From NCBI GenBank assembly GCA_002428325.1, contig DIVR01000026.1, forward strand, positions 242 through 64,241: DNA of 64,000 bases, in the 5' to 3' direction. The stretch comes from a bacterium UBP4_UBA6127 (lineage in GTDB: Bacteria > UBP4 > UBA4092). Position 1 is the first letter of the stretch. Each line of letters opens with the position of its first letter. A program made the position numbers and the translations under genes. The notes under the pieces were generated by a model, which saw only the letters and a list, made by a program, of their open reading frames with translations, did not search any database and was not told where the DNA came from. This document shows, piece after piece, positions 1 to 9,256 of the stretch.

Positions 1-1540
1 GCCGAATCCACCAGGTGGCATAAGTACTGAATTTATACCCCCGCTTATACTCAAATTTATCCACAGCCCTCATGAGGCCGATATTCCCTTCCTGAATCAA
101 ATCCAGGAAATGCAATCCACGGTTGGTATATTTTTTAGCGATACTGACAACCAGCCGGAGATTCGCTTCAACCACTCTCATCTTGGCATCATGAGCTTCC
201 GATTCCCCTACCCGAATCAAACCCATCATTTCATGAAATTCTTCCAGGGAATTGCCGGTGTGTTTTTCCTCGTCCCGGATAATCCGTTTATAATCCTTCA
301 AATCATGGCAAAGGACTCCCAGATCATCAATGGACATCTTCACAGCATTCAATTTATCCTGTAATTTTTTCGGAAGTTTCTTCCGATTCTTCAGGGCTTC
401 ATCCATTTCTTCTTCTGTCATCCGGGTCTTGTTCTGAAGAGAACGGGTTTTATGGTCAATATCCTGAATATGTTCGTAATGCTGTTTAATAATGTTACAA
501 ATTTTATCTATTTCGTCGTAATTAAGCCGCATGGAATCCAGTTTTTCCCGGGTTTTAAAATAATCATCAAAAACCTTGCCTAGATTCTTGGGCAGCCTTT
601 TGGATTCAGCTTCTTTATCCCGGCGTTTAAGACCTTCTTCGAGGCGCTCCCTGATTTCCTGGTAAAGTTCTTCCATACGAATGCCATCGGTGGTCGTCAG
701 GATTTTGATGCCGCCCCGTTTCCGTTTGGCCTTTAGATTCTGGATTTCATGGTCTAAGTCACGAATATGCCGCTTAAGACTGGCGAGAATTCTCTCCCGG
801 TCTTCAGCCATCGTTTCTTCCATTCCCATTCGGAAGACTTCATTAATGACGGCCGATCCGCTTTCAATTCGTCTTAAAAGGGTATTCATCTGATCAATCA
901 AGATTCCAGACTGGAGGATCGCGCAGATAATTTTACCCCGGCCGGATTCAATCTGCTTGGCATATTTGACTTCTTCGTCCCGAGTCAATAACGGCGTACG
1001 ACCCATTTCCCGGAGATACATTCGAACAGGGTCATCTCCCTTGATGGCATCGGCAGTTAACTGAAGGATTTCCTTAGGTTCCATGGCTGTCTCAGAAGGA
1101 AGTTCCACACCTACTTCCATATCCTGGTCATCCACAGAAATATTCAATTCCTGTAATTCGCTGAGAATATCATCAAAAGCATCGGCCTGAGAAGGCGCAT
1201 CTTCAGGGATAGTTTCCAAAATGTCCTGTGTGGTAATTTTGCCCTTTTCCTTATTAATCTCAATAAGTTTTTTCAGGCTGTCAGAATGTTCATGAGATCC
1301 GGCTGCCATTTCTTCAGGTTCTTCAGAAACAACAGGCTGAGGAACAATGACTTTCGCTTTTTTAAGCTTGGCAGTTTTCGGCTCAACGCTTTTAACCGGT
1401 TTTTTCTTCACGGGAGCAGCCGGAGCTGCTTTAGGGGCAGCCACTTTCTTTTTGGGCTTCTCCTCTTTTTTCTTCACAACCGGTTTAGACGCCTTTTTCA
1501 TTTTTTTCAGCGGCTTATCTTTCGGGGTGGATTTCGCCAT
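1..1540 (-). CDS. rpoD: RNA polymerase primary sigma factor RpoD (C-terminus cut by window edge)
   Basis: Housekeeping sigma factor that directs core RNA polymerase to -10/-35 promoters. The open frame starts at an ATG at 1540 with AGGAGG 7 nt upstream and runs off the left edge, leaving 513 residues. Visible parts in order: a Lys/Ala/Pro-rich basic tail (1-75), region 1.1 (about 85-135, with motif ITTQDILE), region 1.2 (about 165-200, DPVRMYLREMG), a long charged non-conserved region, and the start of region 2 (from about 455: NLRLVVSIAKKY, FLDLIQEGN, YKFSTYATWW). Regions 3 and 4 lie outside the window. It is the last gene of a minus-strand operon, 15 bp after dnaG, which is the classical macromolecular-synthesis gene order. 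The highly basic Lys-rich N-terminal tail before region 1.1 is longer than in E. coli or Bacillus RpoD. Identification is very secure. Confidence 0.97.
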   Translation of the reverse strand, partial: MAKSTPKDKPLKKMKKASKPVVKKKEEKPKKKVAAPKAAPAAPVKKKPVKSVEPKTAKLKKAKVIVPQPVVSEEPEEMAAGSHEHSDSLKKLIEINKEKGKITTQDILETIPEDAPSQADAFDDILSELQELNISVDDQDMEVGVELPSETAMEPKEILQLTADAIKGDDPVRMYLREMGRTPLLTRDEEVKYAKQIESGRGKIICAILQSGILIDQMNTLLRRIESGSAVINEVFRMGMEETMAEDRERILASLKRHIRDLDHEIQNLKAKRKRGGIKILTTTDGIRMEELYQEIRERLEEGLKRRDKEAESKRLPKNLGKVFDDYFKTREKLDSMRLNYDEIDKICNIIKQHYEHIQDIDHKTRSLQNKTRMTEEEMDEALKNRKKLPKKLQDKLNAVKMSIDDLGVLCHDLKDYKRIIRDEEKHTGNSLEEFHEMMGLIRVGESEAHDAKMRVVEANLRLVVSIAKKYTNRGLHFLDLIQEGNIGLMRAVDKFEYKRGYKFSTYATWWIR

Positions 1541-1555
1541 TGAATCCTCCTGGGA

Positions 1556-3352
1556 TTAACTTGCCCTGGATAACTCCAGAGAAGCTTTCTTAAGTTCGGT
1601 AATCTGTTTTTGTATTTCCATGACCCGGCTAAGGTCCCCTGAGCTGCTGGCTTCCTTGAGCTGAGCACTGAGTATATCTTGTTTTTCTTTTAAGCGATGC
1701 AGGACGATTTTCCTCTGAAAGCCTGAGAAAAGATGTTCAGGTTTGTTGGGAGGATCTTCCATTAATATCTCACTTATAATTTTAATGCATTTTTCATCTT
1801 CAAAATAATTTAATATTGCCTGGGGATTTTCATCCGGCTTATTATCTGACAAAGAAAATAAGACTTCCAGAATCTGCTGATATAAAGGAAACACCAGCGG
1901 GTACCCTTCCAGTAAGGATTTCATCGGCTCCCGATACTGGGAATTATATATCAATAATCTCAGAAGTTCCCTTTCTCTCTGGACTTCATCTTTTTTCCGA
2001 AGGTCCATTGGAACATCAGAAATCGGCCTGGAGACCTGGGTTCCCTTTATTCGAGGTGACTTATACTGCCTTAAAAGGGTTTCTTTATCTATATTCAACC
2101 GATCCGAAATCATCCGGATGTTTAATTCTTTTTCTACCGGCTTCGAAAGCCTGTCCAATAAAGGTTTCATAGCCTCAACGATAGAGGATTTTGCCTGAAT
2201 AGAGCCTAACCCATATTTTTCTACGGTCAGCTCAAGGGCAAATTCCATCGGGCTTTTACCAGAATTTATCACCTTAATAAACTCATCACAACCTTTCTGG
2301 CGAAGGAATTCATCCGGGTCCTTGCCTTCAGGAGTATTCGAGACATTCACATTTAACCCGATATTTATCAAAGGCTCAAGCCCTCTTAAGGCAGCAGCAA
2401 GTCCCGCCTTATCCGAATCATACATCAAGACAACATCATTTGTATATCGTTTCAATATACTGGCATGGTCTTTGGTCAAAGCTGTTCCCAAGGTAGCCAC
2501 AACATTTTTTACCCCGGACTGATGGGCCATGATAACATCCATATACCCTTCCATAAGGATAGCCTGCTTTGCTTCCCGGATAAGAGAACCTGCTTGGTCA
2601 ATGGCATATAAACAATGGCTTTTAATAAAAACAGGGGTTTCGGGTGAATTAATATATTTGGGTTCACGTTTCTCGATAAATCGGCCCCCAAACCCGATAA
2701 CCCGGTTTTTTGCATCCGTTATTGGAAATATGATCTGCTCCCTGAACCGGTCAAAAAAACCAGAACCGGATTGGCGACGGACAATCAGTCCAGCCTTTTC
2801 CAATAATTCAGCTTTAAATCCTTTTTTCAAAGCGGCTTGATAGAATAATTCCCAATCCGATGACGCAAATCCCAATTGAAAATTCAAAAGGGTCGGCCGG
2901 GTCAACTTCCGCACTTCTAATAAGTAATTTCTGGCAGCCTCCCCTTCCGGGGCTTCCATCAATTGCCGATGATAAAATTTCTTAGCAAACTCATTGGCAT
3001 CAAACAAAGTCTTCTTAAGCCGGGCAGAAGCATCTTCCTGCCGAAAATCCTGTTGCATCCGGGGGAGAGAGATTCCGGCCCGTTCGGCCAGCTGCTCCAC
3101 GGCTTTGGGAAATTCCAAGTTCTGGACTTTCATTAGGAAATTAATCACCGTGCCGCCTTCCCCACAACCAAAACATTTAAATATCTGACGGTCCGGATTG
3201 ACCATGAAAGAAGGGGTTTTTTCAGAATGAAAGGGGCAAAGCCCTTTTAAATTCCGTCCCGAAGCGGAAAGGGGTACATATTCTTTCACCACTTCGGCAA
3301 TGTCATTAGCCTCTCTGACTTTTTCTATAAATTCCGGTGGGAATTTTGCCAT
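1556..3352 (-). CDS. dnaG: DNA primase DnaG
   Basis: Primase that lays RNA primers for replication and binds DnaB helicase through its C-terminus. At 598 residues it has the usual family length. The CHC2 zinc finger is at 39-63 (C39-x2-H42 and C60-x2-C63), followed by the DnaG core. The Toprim motifs are EGYMD (about 265) and DSD (about 315). The C-terminal 170 residues are the helicase-binding part and end in charged helices. It starts 15 bp after the yaiI stop and ends 15 bp before rpoD. The sequence just upstream of its ATG is AT-rich and shows no ribosome-binding site, unlike rpoD, so translation may depend on coupling to the upstream gene. That last point is inference; the identity is secure. 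Confidence 0.97.
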   Translation of the reverse strand: MAKFPPEFIEKVREANDIAEVVKEYVPLSASGRNLKGLCPFHSEKTPSFMVNPDRQIFKCFGCGEGGTVINFLMKVQNLEFPKAVEQLAERAGISLPRMQQDFRQEDASARLKKTLFDANEFAKKFYHRQLMEAPEGEAARNYLLEVRKLTRPTLLNFQLGFASSDWELFYQAALKKGFKAELLEKAGLIVRRQSGSGFFDRFREQIIFPITDAKNRVIGFGGRFIEKREPKYINSPETPVFIKSHCLYAIDQAGSLIREAKQAILMEGYMDVIMAHQSGVKNVVATLGTALTKDHASILKRYTNDVVLMYDSDKAGLAAALRGLEPLINIGLNVNVSNTPEGKDPDEFLRQKGCDEFIKVINSGKSPMEFALELTVEKYGLGSIQAKSSIVEAMKPLLDRLSKPVEKELNIRMISDRLNIDKETLLRQYKSPRIKGTQVSRPISDVPMDLRKKDEVQRERELLRLLIYNSQYREPMKSLLEGYPLVFPLYQQILEVLFSLSDNKPDENPQAILNYFEDEKCIKIISEILMEDPPNKPEHLFSGFQRKIVLHRLKEKQDILSAQLKEASSSGDLSRVMEIQKQITELKKASLELSRAS

Positions 3353-3367
3353 AATTTTATATGATTT

Positions 3368-3811
3368 TTATTTATTTAACCTGTCGATAAACCGGGTTAA
3401 TGAGGTCCGAAACCTTTCTCGATCATCTTTATGGAAGGGGTGTGGCCCACGAATTCGCCCTCCGGCCCTTCGGATTTTCTGTCCCCAATATCTTTGATTC
3501 AAAATACCTTCGATTTGGCTATCAGAATACGGATAACCCCAAAAAGAGAGGGCAAAGGCCTTCCTGGCCAAGACTAACGAAGCCAATCCTCCGTCACCGG
3601 TAATCACTAAGTCGCCCGGATCGGTTGCATTGATGATAGCCATATCTGCCGCCTGGGGAATATTATCCACCATTTTGACCTGGATACCCTCCATATCCGG
3701 CATCTGATGGGAAAGAGCAGCAACAAATATAACCTGAATTCCTTTATCAAGGGTTAAATCCCGGATTTCATCTTTCACAGGACATGCATCGGCATCCACG
3801 ATGATTTTCAT
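3368..3811 (-). CDS. UPF0178 / DUF188 family protein (YaiI/YqxD)
   Basis: A 147-residue protein of the YaiI/YqxD family, of unknown biochemical role and related to PIN-like nuclease folds. Family signatures are the N-terminal DADACPVKDEI, the central DLVITGDGGLA and the C-terminal GPHPFHKDDRERF. The frame opens 23 codons further upstream, but the ATG at 3811 gives the start MKIIVDADACP that matches the family, so I use it. It is the first gene of the operon with dnaG and rpoD. In Bacillus subtilis the homologue yqxD also precedes dnaG and sigA, which supports both the call and the operon. Nothing in the sequence shows what it acts on. Confidence 0.93.
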   Translation of the reverse strand: MKIIVDADACPVKDEIRDLTLDKGIQVIFVAALSHQMPDMEGIQVKMVDNIPQAADMAIINATDPGDLVITGDGGLASLVLARKAFALSFWGYPYSDSQIEGILNQRYWGQKIRRAGGRIRGPHPFHKDDRERFRTSLTRFIDRLNK

Positions 3812-3959
3812 TAGTGTTTCTTTATCTGTATCAAATACAATTGAGTATCCAGAAGAGATTCCCCCCTGACTGGAACCCAAATTTTAAACTATTCAGAATT
3901 TAATAGTTTATCACTCTTTGGTAGAGTCAACAACTAAAAGCCTGATATTTCAAGGTTTT

Positions 3960-3995
3960 TCAGGATGCCCAAGGTTTCGAAAATAGGCATCCTGA
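3960..3995. repeat. Inverted repeat (10-bp stem, 16-nt loop)
   Basis: Perfect arms TCAGGATGCC and GGCATCCTGA lie between the GT2 gene ending at 4024 and the yaiI operon, both read leftward. There is no T-run on either side, so it is not a typical intrinsic terminator. It may still end or protect the upstream transcript. Confidence 0.4.
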
Positions 3996-4023
3996 TATTG
4001 TAGGCAACAATCAAAAATAAATC

Positions 4024-4773
4024 CTAGTCTTTTCGATACTTGCCCCGGGTCCAAAGAAGTTTCATGGTAGCGGGAATGGTTTTTTGAAAATTCAATTTAG
4101 ACTCCCCCTTCTTTCTTCCATAATAGAGAATAAAAGGGATTTCAGCGATACGGGAGGTCAAAGGACTGAGTTTGATAAGAATTTCATCGGTACAGGCAAA
4201 TCCTTTAGCGGTAATCAAATGCTTATCCCAATAATCTATGGCTTGTTTAATCAACCCTGCCCGGTAAGCCCGATATCCACAGGTAAAGTCACGGACATTT
4301 TTAACCGGCAAAAAAAGCCTGAAAACCAGACCTGCCACCCGGGAAAGCATCTTCCGATGGAAAGGAACCCCCTCCTGCCGGCTGCCTTTTTGATACCGGG
4401 ATGCAATGACAATATCAAATCCTTCATGGATTTTATTGACCATTTGAGGGATATAGACAGGATCATGGGTATCATCTGAATCCATATAAATGATGGGGTC
4501 ATTGTCATCTGCCAGGGAAACGGCATGTTTAAATCCGGTACGAATAGCCTCACCTAACCCCATATTCACAGGATGGGAAATAATTTCAAGAGAAAGTCTA
4601 TCCTGATAAGATTGGGCAATTTCCAGAGTTCTGTCATGGCTGCCATCATTCACCAGGATGATATGATAATCAAAGTCTTTCTGCCCAACCAGAATGCAAA
4701 AACGATCCAGAAGCGAAGCAAGGCTCTCTTCTTCATTATAAGCAGGCAGACATATATATACTTTATTGGACAC
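4024..4773 (-). CDS. GT2 glycosyltransferase, DPM1/polyprenyl-phosphate type
   Basis: A 249-residue single-domain family 2 glycosyltransferase with the GT-A fold. It starts with VYICLPAYNEEESLASLL (nucleotide-sugar site). It has NDGSHDRT near 45, the DxD-type motif MDSDDTHDP near 98, and the DFTCGYRAYR acceptor-loop motif near 163, all typical of dolichyl- or undecaprenyl-phosphate sugar transferases. There is no C-terminal membrane anchor, so it should act at the inner face of the cytoplasmic membrane. The start is a GTG four bases past the stop of the radical SAM gene, so the two are probably co-transcribed. The actual sugar cannot be read from sequence. A second gene of the same subtype lies at 55214-55960. 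Confidence 0.9.
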   Translation of the reverse strand: MSNKVYICLPAYNEEESLASLLDRFCILVGQKDFDYHIILVNDGSHDRTLEIAQSYQDRLSLEIISHPVNMGLGEAIRTGFKHAVSLADDNDPIIYMDSDDTHDPVYIPQMVNKIHEGFDIVIASRYQKGSRQEGVPFHRKMLSRVAGLVFRLFLPVKNVRDFTCGYRAYRAGLIKQAIDYWDKHLITAKGFACTDEILIKLSPLTSRIAEIPFILYYGRKKGESKLNFQKTIPATMKLLWTRGKYRKD

Positions 4774-4777
4774 AGTG

Positions 4778-6208
4778 CTAGGATTTTATCAGATTCAGCG
4801 ACCTTTTTACAGCAGCTTTCAGGTAGTGCCAGGTTTTAACCGGAGAACCCGTGGTAAACAGAGTCCTAAAAATATACCGGGGACGTAAATACATTTCCCA
4901 AAGGGCTTTTTTTCGCATCAGAGTCAATTCTTCGGGAGTCAGCTGGTAACTTCGCAGCACAGCCTGCGCATAACTCCCTTCTGACGGATTAACATAAACC
5001 AACAGATTTTCCTTTTCCGCCAGCTTCATCAATTCTGTCCCGGGAAGGGGATAGGCCAGATTGAAATCAAAAAAGTCGGGGTCCAGTTCTTTCAAAAACT
5101 TAATACTTTTCCTGAAAGTCTCCTGAGTCTCCCAGGGAAGTCCCATGACCATAAAAGCGTGGGTTTTAATACCCGCTTTCCGCACCATTTTCATGGCTAT
5201 CCGGGCTTCCTCCAAGGTTGTGCCTTTTTTCATCTTCTTTAGCGTTTCCTCATCGCCTGATTCAATGCCAAAAGCCATCACCCAACATCCGGCTTTTTTG
5301 AGCCAATGGAGTCTTTCCGGGTCCACACTGTCCACCCTGGAATTGCACCCCCAGCGAATCTTCAATCCTGATTCGATTATCAATCGGCAGAGTTCTATCA
5401 CCCACTCCTTATCCCAGGTAAAAGTATCCGCATGAAAAAGGAAATCCCTGATACCATGCCGCTCCACACACTCACGAATCTCCCCTAATACATTTTGGGG
5501 TGTTCGTTTTCGGACTTTTTGCCCGGAAGTAATCACCACTGAACAAAATATACATCGAGCGGGACATCCCCGCTGGGTATGAATCACTGTGATGGGCCGG
5601 TTATTCTCCGGACTTCGATAAAGGGAATGATTCATCAAGTGCCGGGAGGGATATGGGAGTTGGTCCAGTTCATTCAATAAGGGACGGGAAGCATTGGCAT
5701 AAATCAACTGTCCCTTTCGATAGGCCATACCCAATATATCATCCAGGGGTTTATCTTCTTTCAGGGCCAGGACCAGTTCAGCCAGAGTTAACTCTGGTTC
5801 ACCATGCAAGGCAGCATCTAACAGGGGATATTTCTCCAAGGCCTCTTTCTGATGGACCGAAAAATACTCTCCCCGTCCCAGAATAAAAACCTCCGGCTTG
5901 ATTTCTCGAGCCAGTTTCGCTGCAAAAATATCATTATCAAGGGTAGGAGTCGTGGTATTCAGAATCAATAAATCCGGCTGGAAGGCTTGAAAATTCTCTT
6001 TATATTTATCCCACCCGCCTTTTTCCGCAGGATAATCCCTGATTTGGCATTCTATCCCTTCTTTTTCCAAGATAGCCGCCATATAACCCAGTTCCATCGG
6101 AGGAAAGATAACAGCCACTGTCTGATCTTCCACTTTACACTGGCATCGGTCATCCCGGCGATATAACCCGGAGGGAGGTGATATTAATAAAGCCCGTTCT
6201 ATTTTCAT
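4778..6208 (-). CDS. Cobalamin-binding radical SAM protein
   Basis: A 476-residue protein with an N-terminal B12-binding Rossmann domain (about 1-160, PPMELGYMAAILE near 37) and a radical SAM core. The core carries the CxxxCxxC cluster motif at C215, C219 and C222 (GCPARCIFC) and the ESGDEETL strand near 325. This is the BchE/HpnP-like B4 class, which performs methylations and ring or carbon rearrangements in lipids, pigments and natural products. The N-terminus lacks a DxHxxG motif, so cobalamin may bind base-off without a histidine ligand; that is inference. It is directly upstream of a GT2 glycosyltransferase (4 bp apart), which suggests a joint lipid or glycolipid modification. The specific substrate is unknown. 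Confidence 0.92.
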   Translation of the reverse strand: MKIERALLISPPSGLYRRDDRCQCKVEDQTVAVIFPPMELGYMAAILEKEGIECQIRDYPAEKGGWDKYKENFQAFQPDLLILNTTTPTLDNDIFAAKLAREIKPEVFILGRGEYFSVHQKEALEKYPLLDAALHGEPELTLAELVLALKEDKPLDDILGMAYRKGQLIYANASRPLLNELDQLPYPSRHLMNHSLYRSPENNRPITVIHTQRGCPARCIFCSVVITSGQKVRKRTPQNVLGEIRECVERHGIRDFLFHADTFTWDKEWVIELCRLIIESGLKIRWGCNSRVDSVDPERLHWLKKAGCWVMAFGIESGDEETLKKMKKGTTLEEARIAMKMVRKAGIKTHAFMVMGLPWETQETFRKSIKFLKELDPDFFDFNLAYPLPGTELMKLAEKENLLVYVNPSEGSYAQAVLRSYQLTPEELTLMRKKALWEMYLRPRYIFRTLFTTGSPVKTWHYLKAAVKRSLNLIKS

Positions 6209-6361
6209 GGTTTATCTTTAAACCCTAATCCGTTATACTCTTTTGGCTGGATAAAATTATAATAACTGACTGTTTCTGTTTATTATAGACAAGGCAGCTG
6301 ATTTTAACCAATAATTTAAATGAAATCGAGATAACTTGTTTAATCCTGATGAAGGGATCTC
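6209..6361. promoter_or_regulatory. Divergent promoter region
   Basis: This 153-bp AT-rich gap separates the leftward radical SAM/GT2 pair from the rightward membrane-protein gene, so it must hold promoters for both. On the minus strand a perfect TATAAT lies at 6261-6256, without a clear -35. GAAGGGA precedes the ATG at 6362. Confidence 0.45.
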
Positions 6362-7918
6362 ATGTCCAAATCTGAAAAATCCATCCTGATTATATTGGGA
6401 ATCATTGTTTTTTTCTGTGTATTTTCGATTTCCTTTTATGCCATTCGCACCAGTAATGATGAATTCTGGCATTTAAAGACCGGGCAATACATAGTAGAAC
6501 ATGGTTATCATCTGCCCCAAAAGGATATTTTCACCTATACGGCCGCCGATATGGACTGGGTCAACCATGAGTGGCTCTCTCAGGTGATTTTTTACCATGT
6601 GTATGCTCTCTCCGGGTTCAAAGGGTTCGTCTTGTTAAAATCCCTGATTATCATGGGGGCTTTCCTGGGAGTTTTACTGATTTGTTACCAAAGAACTAAA
6701 GACTGGTATTTATCCCTATTTGCGGTTTTATTAGGAGCATTGGCTTCCCGGCACACCCTTTATCCCCGACCCTACATATTTTCCTATCTATTGATTCCCA
6801 TTTACCTTTATTTTCTTTATCAAATCCGGGAAACAGGAATTAAGAAATGGCATTATGTGATTTTTCCTCTACTAATGGTTTTCTGGGCCAATCTGCATGG
6901 AGGAGCCATCCTGGGATTAATCCTCATTGGCTTTTTCCTGGGGGAAGAAATCATTCAATATGGATGGAAACGTTGGATACATAAAGACAAAGATATAAAG
7001 GTTGAGACAGTAAAAGCGCTCCTGGTCATTTTTGGGTTAACCCTGTTGGCTTCTTTTGTGAATCCTTATGGGTGGAAAATATTCGAATTAACTTCCAAGG
7101 TAATGACCGATAAAAGACTGGTCCAAAGTATCGGTGAACTCCAACCTCCTGATTTTCGATTCACTACTTATTATCTGGCCATGTTAATCATTACCACCTT
7201 GGCCATTTTACCAACCCTTAAAAAACTACGGATAGCAGACACTTTCCTCTTATTATTTTTCGGTCAGCAATCCCTCTCCCATGTCAGGCACCTTCCCCTG
7301 TTTGGACTGACAGCCACTTCTATTATGGCCTTTCACCTGAAGGCAACTTGGAATCAATGGATTTCGCCCCTTTCTTTCAAAAAGGATTTCTCTGCGGGAA
7401 AAATGGGGAAAGTTTTACTGACAATGGGGATTTTCTGGCTGTCTTATTCTATCTTATTCAGTAATCATCAATTGCTCCTGAACCGGGAAATGCTGGCAGG
7501 TCCGGGGTTCCGGGTCAATGACTATCCTGTAAAAGCCGCCAACTTCATACTGCAACATGATTTTAAGGGGAATATGTTCAATGAAATAAACTCTGCAGGT
7601 TATCTGATGTTCAAACTGAATCCCACTCATAAAGTCTTTACTGATAATCGATTTGATCTTTTTGGTTCTCAATTCCTCCCTGATTTTTATGAAATATCAG
7701 AAGCAGGTCCTCAATGGCAAACAACTCTGGATAAATACCAGGTGAATTTTATCCTCATCAATTATCATGAGTCCGCCAGGCTTTTTGAAGCCCTTTCTCT
7801 TTCACCCAAATGGGTCAGGGTGTATCAAGATGAAAACTATATCATCTATCTCCGTAATCTCCCTGTAAATCAGCCACTTATCAATTCGCTGCAACATCTT
7901 CCTCTCTTCCCTTATTAA
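6362..7918 (+). CDS. Polytopic membrane protein, GT-C glycosyltransferase-like
   Basis: A 518-residue integral membrane protein with a first membrane segment at 8-27 and about nine more hydrophobic stretches up to residue 370, followed by a soluble C-terminal domain of some 140 residues. The first periplasmic loop contains DEFWHLKTGQYIVEHG and a WVNHEWLSQVIFY motif. This pattern is familiar from large families of uncharacterised GT-C-fold membrane proteins, where the early acidic residue would bind a lipid-phosphate sugar donor. The C-terminal part (FNEINSAGYLMF, DNRFDLFG) resembles the soluble tail seen in those proteins. The start has GAAGGGA upstream. It is transcribed away from the GT2/radical SAM pair. 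Glycan transfer is inferred from fold-level resemblance only; the topology is clear. Confidence 0.75.
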   Translation: MSKSEKSILIILGIIVFFCVFSISFYAIRTSNDEFWHLKTGQYIVEHGYHLPQKDIFTYTAADMDWVNHEWLSQVIFYHVYALSGFKGFVLLKSLIIMGAFLGVLLICYQRTKDWYLSLFAVLLGALASRHTLYPRPYIFSYLLIPIYLYFLYQIRETGIKKWHYVIFPLLMVFWANLHGGAILGLILIGFFLGEEIIQYGWKRWIHKDKDIKVETVKALLVIFGLTLLASFVNPYGWKIFELTSKVMTDKRLVQSIGELQPPDFRFTTYYLAMLIITTLAILPTLKKLRIADTFLLLFFGQQSLSHVRHLPLFGLTATSIMAFHLKATWNQWISPLSFKKDFSAGKMGKVLLTMGIFWLSYSILFSNHQLLLNREMLAGPGFRVNDYPVKAANFILQHDFKGNMFNEINSAGYLMFKLNPTHKVFTDNRFDLFGSQFLPDFYEISEAGPQWQTTLDKYQVNFILINYHESARLFEALSLSPKWVRVYQDENYIIYLRNLPVNQPLINSLQHLPLFPY

Positions 7919-8141
7919 GCGACTGCCTTTTCTATCACCCTCTCTGATGCAACTAACTATTCGATTGTTTTATCACTTTCCCTGGTTATTCCAATATATA
8001 AAAGATTCTAAGGAGAGAAAAGATGAGGTATGAAGATGAATTCCCTTAGTAAGGATCGAGACCTAAACAATCTATCCCTTTTCTTATCAATTTTCTATCT
8101 ATTTCCCCCTATCTCTCTATGCAACAAAATCACATTAATTA
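7919..8141 (+). other. Intergenic stretch with one minimal open frame
   Basis: No gene of normal size. At 8023-8049 an ATG-started eight-codon frame (MRYEDEFP) follows an AAGGAG ribosome site with ideal spacing, which could be a leader peptide or chance. The rest is AT-rich with no clear signal. Confidence 0.25.
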
Positions 8142-8170
8142 TTGACAAAAGCCCAAAACTATAAAATACT
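8142..8170 (+). promoter_or_regulatory. Sigma-70-type promoter for pilin 1
   Basis: TTGACA at 8142-8147, a 17-bp spacer and AATACT at 8165-8170, about 80 bp before the first pilin gene. The -35 is a perfect match and the -10 is moderate. Confidence 0.5.
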
Positions 8171-8250
8171 ATTAAAAATAGCTCTTTTATATATTCAACA
8201 TTGATACTCCATTAGATGACAGTTATTTAAGAAGGAGGTGAATACATAAA

Positions 8251-8826
8251 ATGAAGAACGCTAAAGGTTTTACCCTGATTGAATTATTGATTGTTGTAGC
8301 CATCATTGCCATCCTGGCTGCTATTGCTATCCCTAACTTCTTGGCAGCCCAAACCCGGTCTAAAGTCTCCAGAACCAAAAGTGATATGCGCTCAGTAGGA
8401 ACAGCCCTTGAATCATACTACGTTGATAATAACTGCTATCCTTGGACCAATGGCGGACTCTATACTCGGATGGAACGCCTAAAACAAGTAACAACTCCAA
8501 TTTCCTATTTATCTTCACTTCCAATGGATATATTCAGTAGTGACACCGCCTTTGAGCAAAAGATATATCCTTACTGGGATCCACCGTATGTATTCCAGTT
8601 GGCAGGATTAAATCCTGACGGTTCAGGGACCGCTCCTAATGCTCGATTTGATTTGGTACCTGAAATGAAAGATAAAATTGTTGGAAGCAGAATGCCAATG
8701 TGGATCATGTTAACTATGGGACCGGATCGAGATTATGAACCGGCTGTCTCCCCTTACCAGTTTGAAATCTATGATCCCACCAATGGCACCGTTTCGAATG
8801 GTGATATTATTCGTTGGGGACCCTAA
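8251..8826 (+). CDS. Type IV pilin / type II secretion pseudopilin, copy 1
   Basis: A 191-residue prepilin. The leader MKNAKG is followed by FTLIELLIVVAIIAIL, the class III signal cut by prepilin peptidase between G6 and F7, with E5 of the mature protein present. The long N-terminal helix continues to about residue 55, ending in LAAQTRSKVSR. The C-terminal globular part contains GPDRDYEPAV and ends DPTNGTVSNGDIIRWGP, an acidic loop pattern reminiscent of the calcium site in GspG-type pseudopilins. A strong AAGGAGGT site and its own terminator show that it is an independent unit. It is the most divergent of three tandem paralogues. No pilus or secretion machinery genes are nearby, so major pilin versus pseudopilin cannot be decided. 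Confidence 0.92.
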   Translation: MKNAKGFTLIELLIVVAIIAILAAIAIPNFLAAQTRSKVSRTKSDMRSVGTALESYYVDNNCYPWTNGGLYTRMERLKQVTTPISYLSSLPMDIFSSDTAFEQKIYPYWDPPYVFQLAGLNPDGSGTAPNARFDLVPEMKDKIVGSRMPMWIMLTMGPDRDYEPAVSPYQFEIYDPTNGTVSNGDIIRWGP

Positions 8827-8851
8827 TTTTTAGTCAATATAACTCCACCAC

Positions 8852-8885
8852 GAGGGTTTCCTGTCGATAGGAAACCCTCTTTTTA
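8852..8885 (+). terminator. Intrinsic terminator after pilin 1
   Basis: Perfect 10-bp stem GAGGGTTTCC / GGAAACCCTC with an 8-nt loop, followed by TTTTTAT, 25 bp after the stop. Confidence 0.92.
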
Positions 8886-9256
8886 TTTCATAATCATACT
8901 CTCAGCCTCCAAACCTGCTTTTATAGACTATTGATAATTTCCCTAGAGAGATTGGGGGGGCCACCCTATTTTTTAATTTCCCTATATAATAGTAATCCAT
9001 TGATTTTTATTCCTTTACCCGGATCTATGAATAAAATTCCTTCCACACAGGCCCATATTTACCAATATATTATGAAAAATAATAGATATTTTCACATAAA
9101 TAGGCTATCCTTTTTATATAAAGGGTCAAATCAAGTTTTTGGATCCCTTCCTACTTGAATCCCCTCTGAATCATGGTTTTTAGTACATTTATACCAGATT
9201 TTCAGGAATATTATTATGTTCTTTATGAAATTATTTGATGGGAGGTGAACATCTAA
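8886..9256 (+). other. Geneless spacer between pilins 1 and 2
   Basis: About 370 bp, AT-rich, with no credible gene or structure. It must contain the pilin 2 promoter, because a terminator precedes it, but I see no convincing -35/-10 pair. It ends in the GGGAGGTGA ribosome site. Confidence 0.5.

Noticed and set aside
3885..3910. TAAACTATT/AATAGTTTA inverted repeat upstream of yaiI as an operator
   Set aside because: AT-rich with no second copy in the window; chance cannot be excluded.
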